In this document: positions 1 through 64,000 of the stretch, piece after piece
Numbering within the stretch: position 1 is the first letter of the stretch
Layout: each line of letters starts with the position of its first letter
DNA from: Sinotaia quadrata
Taxonomy: Eukaryota > Mollusca > Gastropoda > Architaenioglossa > Viviparidae
DNA: 64,000 nt
Direction: 5' to 3'
NCBI GenBank assembly: GCA_028829895.1
Contig: CM054181.1
Coordinates: forward strand, 48,689,759 to 48,753,758
The notes under the pieces: model-generated
What the model saw: the letters and a program-made list of their open reading frames with translations, nothing else
The model's database searches: none
Told to the model about the DNA's origin: nothing
Made by a program: the position numbers and the translations under genes

Positions 1-596
1 TGTCTTGAGGCAGTTAGTCCATTAGTGTCAATACAGTTACATAGTGAAATCTGCCTAGAGTATCAGGTCAAAGTTAAAATTAGTACTGTACCAGGATACG
101 CACGGATAAGCTTATTTTGCCTGCAGACCTTCTTGGTACCTGATCCACCTGTGCAATCTCAGGCTAGTCCACATTTCTAAGGGAGATTTTTGGTGAAGAA
201 TCATCCGCAGTTCTGTAGAATGATCAAGATGAAAGTAAGAGATTTTTAAGTGATGTCAGCTAAAACGTATCTCTCTTGTAATGGAAAGTTTCAATTTATA
301 TTTGAAAACAATGAAAACATTGAGGAGGTTTTAGTGTGTGCCTGGTCTCTTACACCAACTTTTGTATTAAAAGAAACAATGGGTTTATGATCAGATAGTT
401 AACTTCATGCCACAGTTATCGGTCATGAGGCACTGTTTTTTTTTTTTCTAAAGGCATGTGAGATGGCCAAAGCCATAAAAGGATATGATTTTAGAACAAT
501 CAGTTCTTTAATTATTCCTTTATGTTTCAACACGATTGATTCATTGTGTTGTAATTAAGGTGGTTTCACAGGTTCAGAATATTGTAATTCTGAGAC

Positions 597-645
<49 letters not shown>

Positions 646-2816
646 GCTGGATAGTCTTAAATAGGTCTCTTATGGAAATGTTCACACTTGCTCCCTATAT
701 TTTCATAGCGCTTCAAAGCCTTTATCATCTATCCTATTTGTGGTTTCCTTCCGAGAGCCTCATCTTCTATGATGCAATTTTCGAAATGATAAAACTGCAT
801 CATTGCTGTCTAGTTAGGAGAGCCGTGTATATCTTGGACAAGATTTTGACTGGCCTTTCATAAAGCTGTACTCTGTTCAAGGTTGCTGACCCAAAGTGAC
901 CGCCAGTATTTATTGAAAATTGAAAGAACTTCAACCCTTTGTGTCAACTTTAAAAATTCATCAGGAGAACTATTCCAATTTTAGCCTCTCTTTAACTGTC
1001 TCTAATACGAATTTCCATTTCGTACTCATTTGTGAAAATCTCTTTGTGTCAATTTTATTTGAAATGGAAAAACACTGAATTGTGAACTTTAGTATCTTTC
1101 ATAAAATCAACAACTGAACTGTGAACAATGATTATTTTTGCATGATAGTCTATGTGCAAGCATGCAGGAAATTGTTGAACTGAACTGCCGAGTATTTCAT
1201 AATTAATTAAATTAATTAACAGAATTATTATTTGTGTGTGTCAAATGTTTGTACTCAGGATTTTTGCCTTTTTGATTACTGTTGTAACTATTTGCACAAA
1301 TTGAATGTGTGCCGTTAGAAAACTCACTTCACACGTTAAATTTCTATTTATTTAGAATTTGTGCAGTTAGAAAACTCACTTCACACGTTACATTTCTGTT
1401 CATTATTTTTAATTTAGTTAAATAAATTCTTTATATTTTGTTAAGACGTACACTTTTCAATTAATAAGGAACGTTTGGTATGCAAACTTTGGTGGGTGGG
1501 GACAAATCTTTGTAAAAGTCAGACAATAAATATCATTAAGAAAGTGTCCTGCCAACATAATGAGAAGGGTCAAGGTCAAAATCGTGTATATGCAATCGTG
1601 TGGCATATAGGCACACAAAACTGACATAGTGATATTCGTGTGGCAGTGTAGTAGGCGAATGCTGTTCTTAATCTTAGTGGAGGTACTGAGATTTGACTAA
1701 GCTTCCCATTCGCATTTTACCAAGTCTTTTACGAGCGGGGTTATACAGATTTCTTTGGAGAATTATTAGTCTGTTAAACTTGCTCATCACAGACTGCCGA
1801 TTCCATTCCACCCGTTTATTCCAGCAAACCAAAGTACGCATGTCTTGACGTATGATAAGTCAAGTCACCAAGTGCAACAATTCAACGCAAACTGTGGTCA
1901 ATATCCGACCAAGAAACAATCCGTTCTTGCTCTTTGTCAGCGGATGTGGTGCTTAATCCTGAGTGCTGTGATGACAGCTGTGATGACACCAGTTCTTTGT
2001 AGAGTGTGAATTTTTAATGCAAAGCAGAAAAGACACTTCACCTTACTTTTGCACAGGTTCAAGGAAAGCTACAAATTTGAAAGATGTTAAGTACGTCTTT
2101 ACTTTGCCACATGTGTATATTGATTTAAAATATTACTGGTACAAATAAAAGTGATGTTATTTTTAAAGTAACATTTGATGAGAAACTGTGATCTGCTGTA
2201 TAGGTCTTTGCTGAGTTTATATGGTGGACTTCCTTAAATTGCCTCACATGGTTAATTACCCACCGTCACCATCATCATCTCACCACCACCACCATCACCA
2301 ATGTTCATCATCACCACTAATACACTTTATCACAGCAGTCAGTAGCTTATATAATTACGTAAATAAATTTATTAGTTGTGCAGTTGTGATGTCAGTATAT
2401 ACACTTCCTGCCTTTGTTTTATAAAACGTAGTTTTTGTTCTCCGCCATATAGAATTTTAACTGGGTAGGAGTGGAGTTCTACCATAAAACAAGAAAAATG
2501 CGCTGACAGCTCAGCACTTACGTGTGTGTTTGTGTGCGCGCCTGCTATTTACTCAGCTACTTTAAGTGTACATTTCTTATTTTTTGACACCAGCTTGTAA
2601 ACTACATAAAATATTTATAATGTAGAATTGTGAAGTAGGTGCAGTTAACTGGGTGGGTTGGAGATAAATTATAAAATATTGCTACCACAAAATACTAAAA
2701 TATTTTAAAGACATTTTTGCAATCGCGATTAAAGAATGCTTGCAATGAGTAAAGCGAGACGTTTTAGAGTACCTAGAGGGCACTGATTAAAATGTCGAAA
2801 TTGTGTAGTCTGATTT
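1..2816. other. Intergenic, no gene recognised
   Basis: AT-rich sequence with a (GA)n microsatellite at 597-642 and a CAC/CAT-rich patch near 2263-2300. Short ORFs here look random. An unrecognised exon of a neighbouring gene cannot be excluded. Confidence 0.4.
597..642. repeat. (GA)n microsatellite
   Basis: Uninterrupted GA dinucleotide run of about 45 bp. Confidence 0.95.
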
Positions 2817-3845
2817 CACGTAACTCTTTGAGAGGACTAGCTTTTAGAGATTCCATTGTGCATTCCAATTTGCATGTGACTCTTTGAGAGATCTAATTTT
2901 GTAGAGACCCCCTTGTGTTGGCCAGTCTGTATGTTCTTCTTTGAAGAGGTGTCCTCGTGTTGGTTAACTTGAATGTGTCTTTGTGCGAAATCTAGTTTGT
3001 AAAGGTCCCTTGAGAGGAGATCTAAATATGTTTCTTTGAGAGATTTCCTTGTAAAGGTTAGTCCAGGGGCGGGTAAACTCTGGCCCGCGAAGATTTTTTT
3101 TTTTCTGGCCCGCCAAATTATTCACAATTAACATTGCCATCCGGCCTGCTTGTCCGCCACATCAGTTAAGTCTGTCATTGAATTACTGATTCATTGTAAG
3201 CAACACCATCCATCTCATTAACCTTTCGTTGAAACTGAGTTTGTTTTGTTTTGTTTTAACATTACTTTTGTTCTCATTTTATATTCTGAACTTTCTGGAC
3301 TTTGTCACCTTTAGTTGTCTATCCGGCCTGCAAACTGTTCAAACATTTTTATCCGGCCCGCGCTCTTAAAGGTTTGCGCGCCTCTGGGTTAGTCTAAACA
3401 CGTTTAAGAGAGTTAGCTGTAAAACCTGTTTGAGATCCCAGTCTAAATATGCTTCTTTGAGAGGTCTAGTTTGTAAAGGTCTCCTTGAGAGGCTAGTCCA
3501 AATATGCATTTTCAGAGATCTAGTTCGTAAAGGCCTAGTCGAGAGGATAGTCTAAAAGGCATTTTCAAAGTTTGTAAAGGCCTAGTCGAGAGGATAGTCT
3601 AAATATGCTTCTTTAAGAGGTCTAGATTATAAAGGCCCCTTGAGAGGCTAGTCTAATTATGTTTCTTTGAGAGTTCTAGTATGTAAAGGCCGCCTTGCCA
3701 AGCTAATTTAAATATACTTTCTTTGAGAGGTCTAGTTTGAAAAGGCCTAGAGAGGCTAGTCTAAATATGCTACTTTGAGAGGTGAACTTGAGAGGGTAAT
3801 CTAAATATACATCTTTGAGAGGTCTAGATTGTAAAGGCCTAGCTT
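2817..3845. repeat. Degenerate minisatellite split by a MITE
   Basis: Recurring phrases ctttgagaggtctagt, tgtaaaggcc and aggctagtctaaatatg, at roughly 50-60 bp spacing with much drift. Interrupted by the hAT-type element at 3064-3386. Confidence 0.8.
3064..3386. mobile_element. hAT-type MITE, 323 bp
   Basis: Terminal inverted repeats begin CAGGGGCGGGTAAAC and (reverse complement of the right end) CAGAGGCGCGCAAAC, 12 of 15 matching. It is flanked by a perfect 8-bp duplication GGTTAGTC at 3056-3063 and 3387-3394. CAG ends, 8-bp target duplication and internal GGCCCGC/CCGGCC motifs are typical of hAT elements. No ORF, so non-autonomous. Confidence 0.82.
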
Positions 3846-5759
3846 AATTCAATTTGTCTATAAATTCACAAGTAAAATACTCTCTAAACTCTTTGCAATT
3901 AACCTGTAATGTTACTGAGTTATAATAAACGATTTATAAACCTGTTGACGGAAACCAATTTATTTAGCCAGTCGAAGGCTTGCCTTGCCTTGAAAAGTTT
4001 AAAAGTGCTTAATGTCACGCAACATGCTTCCTGTGTCTGTAGTCACAAACCATTTTCAGGTTGCAAAGAGTTCTTGTGAATCCTCGATCTATTGCTTCTG
4101 TATGCCTGTGCAGGTGAAAAATAAATTGTTTGCTGTTGATCAGTATAGGTTAAAGTTAGGAAATCACGCCTTTCTCTAAAAGAAAAAGAAACAAATGCCA
4201 ACGAAGATACGCTAACCGTTGAAGAACTTAGCCTTTACTGTCAGTTCATATCATTAAGTTAGCGATTCGAACGCCGCCATGTAGTTTGATGAATGGCAAG
4301 CGTTCAGTTGGCCTGTATGTTCATTTACAACTAACTACACGTTCAGCTCAGATCTGTAACTTGACAAAGTGCAAGTAATTCTCTCTCGTGCAATTTATAC
4401 ACTTTATTTACACACTGAATGAACACTGTAAAAATTAATGAGACATTTTGTAGAATTTTGTACAGAAGTGCAAGGGAAATAACTTTCGATTATTATTATT
4501 ATTATTACTATTACGTCTCAAATTTTGGCGCATTGTGTCCCTTGAAGAAAATTCACTGTGCTTTGGTGGCGTCAATAGACGTAAAATTTCGTATTGAGCT
4601 TATCATAATGGCTTTCATTAATGCCATCTTGCAGGTTCTCGCTTCTGCAGATGTCATATTGCAATTTTTCAGACTTAATTTAACAGGGGCAGAAGTCTTA
4701 ATAATCAAGTGGCTAATTAACGTATTTTAAAATTAAAATGTCATTACATTCACCCCAAAGCAGCGTTGTCCTCTGAGTGCGTGTACTTGGCGAACTGTAT
4801 TCGCTTTTAGTTAAGTTGCGAATGACGTTTCTTCGAAATACACGATAAAGATTAGTTGTAAACCTGATTGAATGATTTGTATTATTATTATATTTACACG
4901 ATAAAGATTAGTTGTAAAATTGATTGAATGAATTGTATTATTTGATAATGCATAACGTATTATTAGGATATTCGAATACCGAGATCTTGTTGAACGAGTT
5001 ATTCCCTCTGAATTGCATACTTCAGTCACCTGTTGCATTTTGGTGTACTTAACCCAGAAATGTAACACTCGAATAGCAAATAAATATTATTTATATAACC
5101 GGAATACATTCATATACAGTTAAGTGCATACATACAACCATACGTATGTAAGCATTTCGAATGTCAGCAGGAAGTAAATTTAATGTAATTGACCAAAGCA
5201 AATTACAAAAAACAAAACAAAAAACAGTGCCGTACACAAGCAGTAACATTAGCGTAATTTAGTTTCAATAACATGCACCTTCAGCCGGTTCAAAGTTCAT
5301 TTCAGCTGTCAGCTACCATAAAGTTTGTATTATTAAAGTGACTATTTCCAGAATAAACAATATTTCGAAACAACCGGGTACAGGTTGTACGATCAAATGC
5401 CCACCCCCACCTCCATAGGCGAATTCATTAAAGTAACATATTTTTTTTGACATGTAACAAAGACTATTAAAAATATGAATAATTATAATCTAAATACTCA
5501 AGAAAACATGTTATTGCTGTTTTCATTTTTTGTGTGTGTTGTGATTGTCGTTGTAAGGCTTAGTATAAAAAAATCATTATGTAGCATTTCTTTTACAAAT
5601 TGTAATATTTCTAAATTTTACATATAAACATTTCTAACCGAACAGGTTTTAACAATTCTGACCTTCACACAATTAAACATTTCTAACCTAGCACGTTTTA
5701 AAATGTCTAACTCACATCTTTTAACTTTTCTAACTTTCACAAAGCGGGGAATTAAAGTA
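3846..5759. other. Intergenic, no gene recognised
   Basis: AT-rich. Contains a short ATT run near 4490 and a local direct repeat (acacgataaagattagttgtaaa) near 4840-4920. Nothing coding is supported. Confidence 0.4.
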
Positions 5760-5995
5760 CATATAGTTATTTTAGACAGGGCAATGCATTCATGACTATA
5801 AAGCAGGGAACTATGTAAATAGTAACTTTAGAATAACTAGTGTGTTCATGACTATGAAGTAGTGAACTAATGTAAATAGTAACTTCAGAATAGCCAGTGT
5901 GTTCATGACTATGAAGTAGTGAACTAATGTAAATAGTAACTTTAGAATAACTAGTGTGTTCATGACTATGAAGTAGTGAACTAATGTACTAATCC
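5760..5995. repeat. 57-bp tandem array
   Basis: About 3.5 units of gtgttcatgactatgaag..., with tgtaaat recurring at 5814, 5871 and 5928 (period 57). Because 57 is a multiple of 3, the array is open in several frames, which explains the ORF there. Confidence 0.92.
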
Positions 5996-6520
5996 ATTTA
6001 TTATTATATGCAATTAAATACAACAATGACAATTTGTGAACTAAAATTGACCATAATAACTAATTCAAAGATATGCAAGCAATAATGAAATGCAAATTAC
6101 ATTGAAAGGACTACACATTTCTCCGAATCCCGTCCATCCGCATTTGGTCACAGAAGAAAACAATCGTTATGCAGAAGTTGAAGTAGACAGTGCGAGTGCC
6201 TCTCACTGACGCGTTCCTTGGCCTCTGCATCTTCCTTGGGAAACGAGTGACCAAACAGTTTGTTGTTGATTTTAAAAAGTGCAGAACTAATGCGGCCTTT
6301 TTGCTGCAGTTAGTATGAAAACTATTTTTAAAATTCAACGCCCATAAAACCGGCATGCACTCATTGACTCAGACCATTGTCAGGGGCGTTCACTTGACGT
6401 ATTTCATTTCTAAAACGCTATTGTTGAAATATCATTGTCATAAAGCTCCTATCATACTATCGGTCATAGTCAAACCTTTCTGGTGCCTATCTTGTATCAT
6501 GTTCGCACAAACAGTTATAC

Positions 6521-6664
6521 GTTCCATCATTTTCGTAATATTCTTGACACATATTTGTCGTATGGCAGTCAAACCATAATTTGAACGTCGCGTATTTGCA
6601 GGGCTCTCACGTTTGACTGCCATGTAACAAATATACGTCAAGAATGTTACGAAAATGTTGGAAC
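6521..6664. mobile_element. Hairpin, 54-bp inverted repeat (MITE-like)
   Basis: Left arm 6521-6574 (gttccatcattttcg...cagtcaaac) is matched by right arm 6611-6664 in reverse complement with a few mismatches. The loop is 36 bp. No target duplication was found, so the family is unknown. Confidence 0.6.
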
Positions 6665-6669
6665 GCATG

Positions 6670-9439
6670 ACAAAAACCCTTCTCGTAATGTTCCTAGTTG
6701 CGGTAGAAATTCACCGAACTGTTTTGATTTGTTTTTATTGTATCACCGATTTACCGGAATATTAATGGTTCGTGCATGTCTGTGAGTATAAAGTGTGTTT
6801 ATTCATGTTAGAATCAAAGTGAAATAGTCGAGAGTAATAAAAGATTGCAAGTAGGCAAAAGGCCCGCAAGACGCGCGTGTGTAACTTGTTCTACGAAGGA
6901 AAAAAAAAAAAGCTAATTCATCTGGAAAGTATTGCATTGCTCTTTATTTTCTAATAACGTTATTAAACATCCTGATAATTTTATTTCGTTCTTTGGAATA
7001 TTGGTACGTATATTGGACTGGAGTGTAATGTGTCGAAGTATTATTATTTTTTTACCTTTGCCATTTGCCTAATGTTATTTTATGTGTTTATGGTTAATTA
7101 ATCGCATGAGGCTGGCAGGCGCCAGTCCCAAAGAACATTAGAGTTAATCTCCAAATGTCCCCTTTAATGCCTCATGAAATGATGTAACTTACACAATCTA
7201 TCTATTACTGGCTGACTGTTTAGCTCATGAGAATGAGATGTATTAAGTACATTAATGCTTCAGATTAATTTTCTTTTAATTCATCTGTTAATTGCTTAGT
7301 TTTGAAAGTGTTTCCGTTCCAGTTTTAGATCCACGTATTCAGTAAAAGCTAGAAGGAAGTAAAAACAAGAAATTACTGAGTAACGTTTCTGTGCAGTAGT
7401 GTAAATTTGTTAAATTCTGAATTATAAAGTGGTTAATCTTTCTCAAATAACCCCACTGATGTCATGGTCATCATCATTATCCTCGTCAACACTATGCCCT
7501 AGTTTTAATATGCAAGACTAGTTTTCACCACTTTTTACAATATTGCAGCTTAAATATTATTTATAGAGCAAGTTTGCATTCACATGTAGACGTAACGTCC
7601 TGCAACCAGCTCCCAGTTAGCCATTTCAGTCAGCAGATTATGACTGCTTATTTTCGCATTTTAGGATCTGAAGTTCAAATAACCATAATTCTGAATGACA
7701 TTTTTGCAGAATATTTTGTTGAATGTAACCATTCAAACGTTAACTCGTGCGATCACTTACATTCCACCGACATTGCCGGCTGCTTCAGTGACAGAAATTG
7801 ACCACACCCTTTCTGCACGTGCTATAGACCAGCTGTTGCTTAGAAATCACCAACTGGCCTGTTGTACAGTGATGTACACGTTCAGACTGCCATCTATAAT
7901 TGCAGGCAGCTCTGAAAATAGATAAGAATAAGCATTGTTAACCATAAGTAATTATCAGCTTGATCATAAAGTCAGTGCATGTACCGTTGATCGTTTTCAT
8001 AAAATATGTTGACTTTTCTGTTCGTATTCGTTTCGATAATTTTCAAAAGTTTACCTTAGTCGAAAACTTATGGAGCGGAACAAATAATACATAACATATG
8101 CTCTTGCTGATTCTTGCTTTGTGTATGGATGTGGTTGAATGTATAAATGTTTTTTTGTTTGTTGCTGTTATTGTTATTGTTTTAATAAACAGGAAGTGTT
8201 GAAGCAGGTTGCAACTGCTCTGAAATGTGACATAAACACACAGAAAATCAGAAGACGGCTACTGCTATGCAATCTATAACTCACACAGTAACCAGTCATG
8301 ATAAATAATAATTCTACTTCAAGATAAATAAGGTATAAATTAAGTACTGCTGTCTCCACACATCAAAACAGGCACGCTAAACTTAGTTTCAAAGGAAATC
8401 GGGGGAGGAGAAGAAATTAAGCTGATCAGTGCTTTTCAAGTTACATGAATTCCCAATGTCAAACTATATTTTGTGGTCAACAAACGACAAACATTAAGAC
8501 AATTTTAATATTTGTGTACAAGTATCAGAAGACAACATTGCTTATTGTTGGTACCCCGTATGACGGACAATACGAAATACTCAACAATTTGAGATCAATC
8601 GCTCTATTGACTCATTTAAGCCCCCGTAGGAAGGTCCTCACATATAATGACAAGGACAGACACACGAACAACTGGACAGACTCTCGGATAGACAGACAAA
8701 CGGATAAATAGACATGAAGATGGACACGACAGACGTGATGACTACGAGTAATGAATTGTATACAAAGTGAAAATGGTAAGAAATGACAAGAAAATTAAAC
8801 AAATAAAGAAAATAAAACAGCAATCAATTACAAAATACACTTAGCACAATGCTCATAATATCTATCAGAGAAAAGTTAACCTCCCATAGCTAATTAAGTT
8901 TTCCCTAACCAAGTTCATCTAGTTTCTTCTCAGTTCTCCAATAACAAAGATCTGCACAAAGTTCCCAACAGTAAAATATTTTGCATAAAGTTCCCAATAG
9001 TTCATACATGGTTAGAGACTATTCTCACACTCCTGGCCAATGTACTGTTTTCACTTAGTTACTCTGGCAGAGTCTAATCATTGTCACTGGCTGAGTCTGT
9101 GTAGACTGTCCCTTCTACTAAGCACGTGCTATGGCGTTCTTATGAACCAATGGCTGACACACTTCATTAAACTGTTGCCAACAATAGAAGCAATGGTACC
9201 AAGATGCAGGCTCCAAACAAGTGGCAAAAATCATGCAGTTTATAAATAAAGTACTCAGAGACTGTTAGTGCTCTTTAAATAAAGGCTAATCATTTTCTCT
9301 GAGCACAATCTCACTAACCTGAAATAAACATGAATTAATTATACAGTGCAGTTTATCATGATTACATTCTACACAAAATTATTAATCATAAAATACAGTA
9401 AATGCATCTATATCTTTCATTCAGTAAAAAAAAAAAAGT
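6670..9439. other. Intergenic, no gene recognised
   Basis: AT-rich, non-repetitive apart from GACA-like phrases near 8650-8740. No coding signal was accepted. Confidence 0.4.
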
Positions 9440-9740
9440 GTGTTTGTATTAAAATCTGTTTGTGGGAGCGCGTTTGCCCGCACTAGGTGCACTGTACAAT
9501 ATTCTATATTCTACATATAAATTATTGAATAATTATTCCAGTGTCTGCCCTTACTGTCCGCCAAATTTATTCGAACCCATTTTAGAGGCTGGTAATAAAT
9601 TGTTTTATTTAAAAAAAATAACTTTAGAGAAAATATAGAATTTATGTTTTGTAAAATCACTGTAAAGTCATTTGTAGGTACTGTTTTAACTATATCTTGC
9701 GGCTGAGAGTAGTTTCCCTTCTTCGGATATCAAGGAAAAA
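9440..9740 (+). promoter_or_regulatory. Probable LARS2 promoter and 5' UTR region
   Basis: The 300 bp ahead of the inferred start codon. It has a short GC-richer patch with CpGs near 9464-9495 and no clear TATA box, as expected for a housekeeping gene. Placement rests on the exon 1 model; no start site can be fixed by eye. Confidence 0.3.
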
Positions 9741-63629
<53,889 letters not shown>

Positions 63630-63950
63630 CATGCAGCAGTTTGAGGTGGAGCCCAAATTACCAGATTATAGTAAATATTGTGACAGAATAACAGGTGACA
63701 GTTTGAGGTGGAGCCTAAATACCAGATAGTCATAAATATTGTGACAGAATAACAGGTGACAGTTTGAGGTGGAGCCTAAATACCAGATAGTCATAAATAT
63801 TGTGACAGAATAACAGGTGACAGTTTGAGGTGATGATTTTAATTACTAATTAAAAAATAACTGTATTTCTACTATCTGTATTCTTTAATTTACTAGATTT
63901 TATTGAGTGTAATTTTTAAAAATTATAATAAAAAACCAAAAAAATGAATG
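63630..63950 (+). other. LARS2: LARS2 3' UTR (probable)
   Basis: Follows the TAA stop. Holds about three further 61-bp repeat units and then A/T-rich sequence with an AATAAA at 63927-63932. The end is inferred from the signal only. Confidence 0.5.
63927..63932 (+). terminator. Candidate polyadenylation signal of LARS2
   Basis: AATAAA about 300 nt after the LARS2 stop, in an A-rich stretch. It is the first canonical hexamer found after the repeats. Confidence 0.5.
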
Positions 63951-64000
63951 AGAGCAAATAAGAAAAAAATGAAATGAAAACAAACATAATGACTATTTGA

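Noticed and set aside
2221..2424. 67-codon ORF with polyhistidine
   Set aside because: CAC/CAT simple repeat.
4419..4730. 103-codon ORF MNTVKINETF..., considered as a LARS2 first exon
   Set aside because: It contains an ATT-repeat tyrosine run and has no matching donor or phase; exon 1 at 9741 fits better.
5811..6032. 73-codon minus-strand ORF with repeats
   Set aside because: 57-bp tandem array whose period is a multiple of 3.

Overview
The window is animal nuclear DNA: AT-rich, dense in micro- and minisatellites, with gt-ag introns and transposons. The style suggests a mollusc, perhaps a gastropod. This is inference; nothing in the window names the species.

One host gene is recognisable, LARS2, mitochondrial leucyl-tRNA synthetase, on the + strand. 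I rebuilt it by hand from 24 coding exons between 9741 and 63629. Every junction is gt-ag, all phases agree, and the 2664-nt reading frame gives 887 residues, close to the family's usual length of about 900. The protein has a basic, acid-free N-terminus, the HIGH and KMSKS motifs, a four-cysteine zinc-type module, a degenerate editing insert and the C-terminal tRNA-binding region.

Layout: 1-9740 is upstream intergenic DNA with a degenerate minisatellite split by a hAT-type MITE (3064-3386), a 57-bp tandem array and a hairpin element (6521-6664). From 9741 the short exons sit in long introns full of tandem arrays. The introns also carry two probable solo LTRs (18154-20098, antisense; 25372-27886, sense), a hAT-like MITE (17339-17483), a pogo-like element (29878-31711), a piggyBac-like MITE (57029-57472) and a palindromic AT-core element (near 58064-58282).

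The standout is a complete, very young LTR retrotransposon in intron 16 (36160-43912). Its two 1707-bp LTRs look identical by eye. It has a CTCAG target duplication, a primer-site-like sequence, a polypurine tract and one intact 1005-codon ORF, but no protease, reverse transcriptase, RNase H or integrase. It looks like a non-autonomous element coding for a gag-like coiled-coil protein fused to a long unrecognised, motif-repeating region.

A second pattern is that several tandem arrays begin at LARS2 exon boundaries and copy splice sites, exon ends or even the stop codon (exons 2, 9, 10, 14, 18, 22, 24; exon 21 has a decayed duplicate). Four of the inserted mobile elements interrupt tandem arrays. 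A 25-nt microexon (exon 10) is paired with a tandem 3' splice site 8 nt apart, so that an 11-residue segment could be switched in frame.
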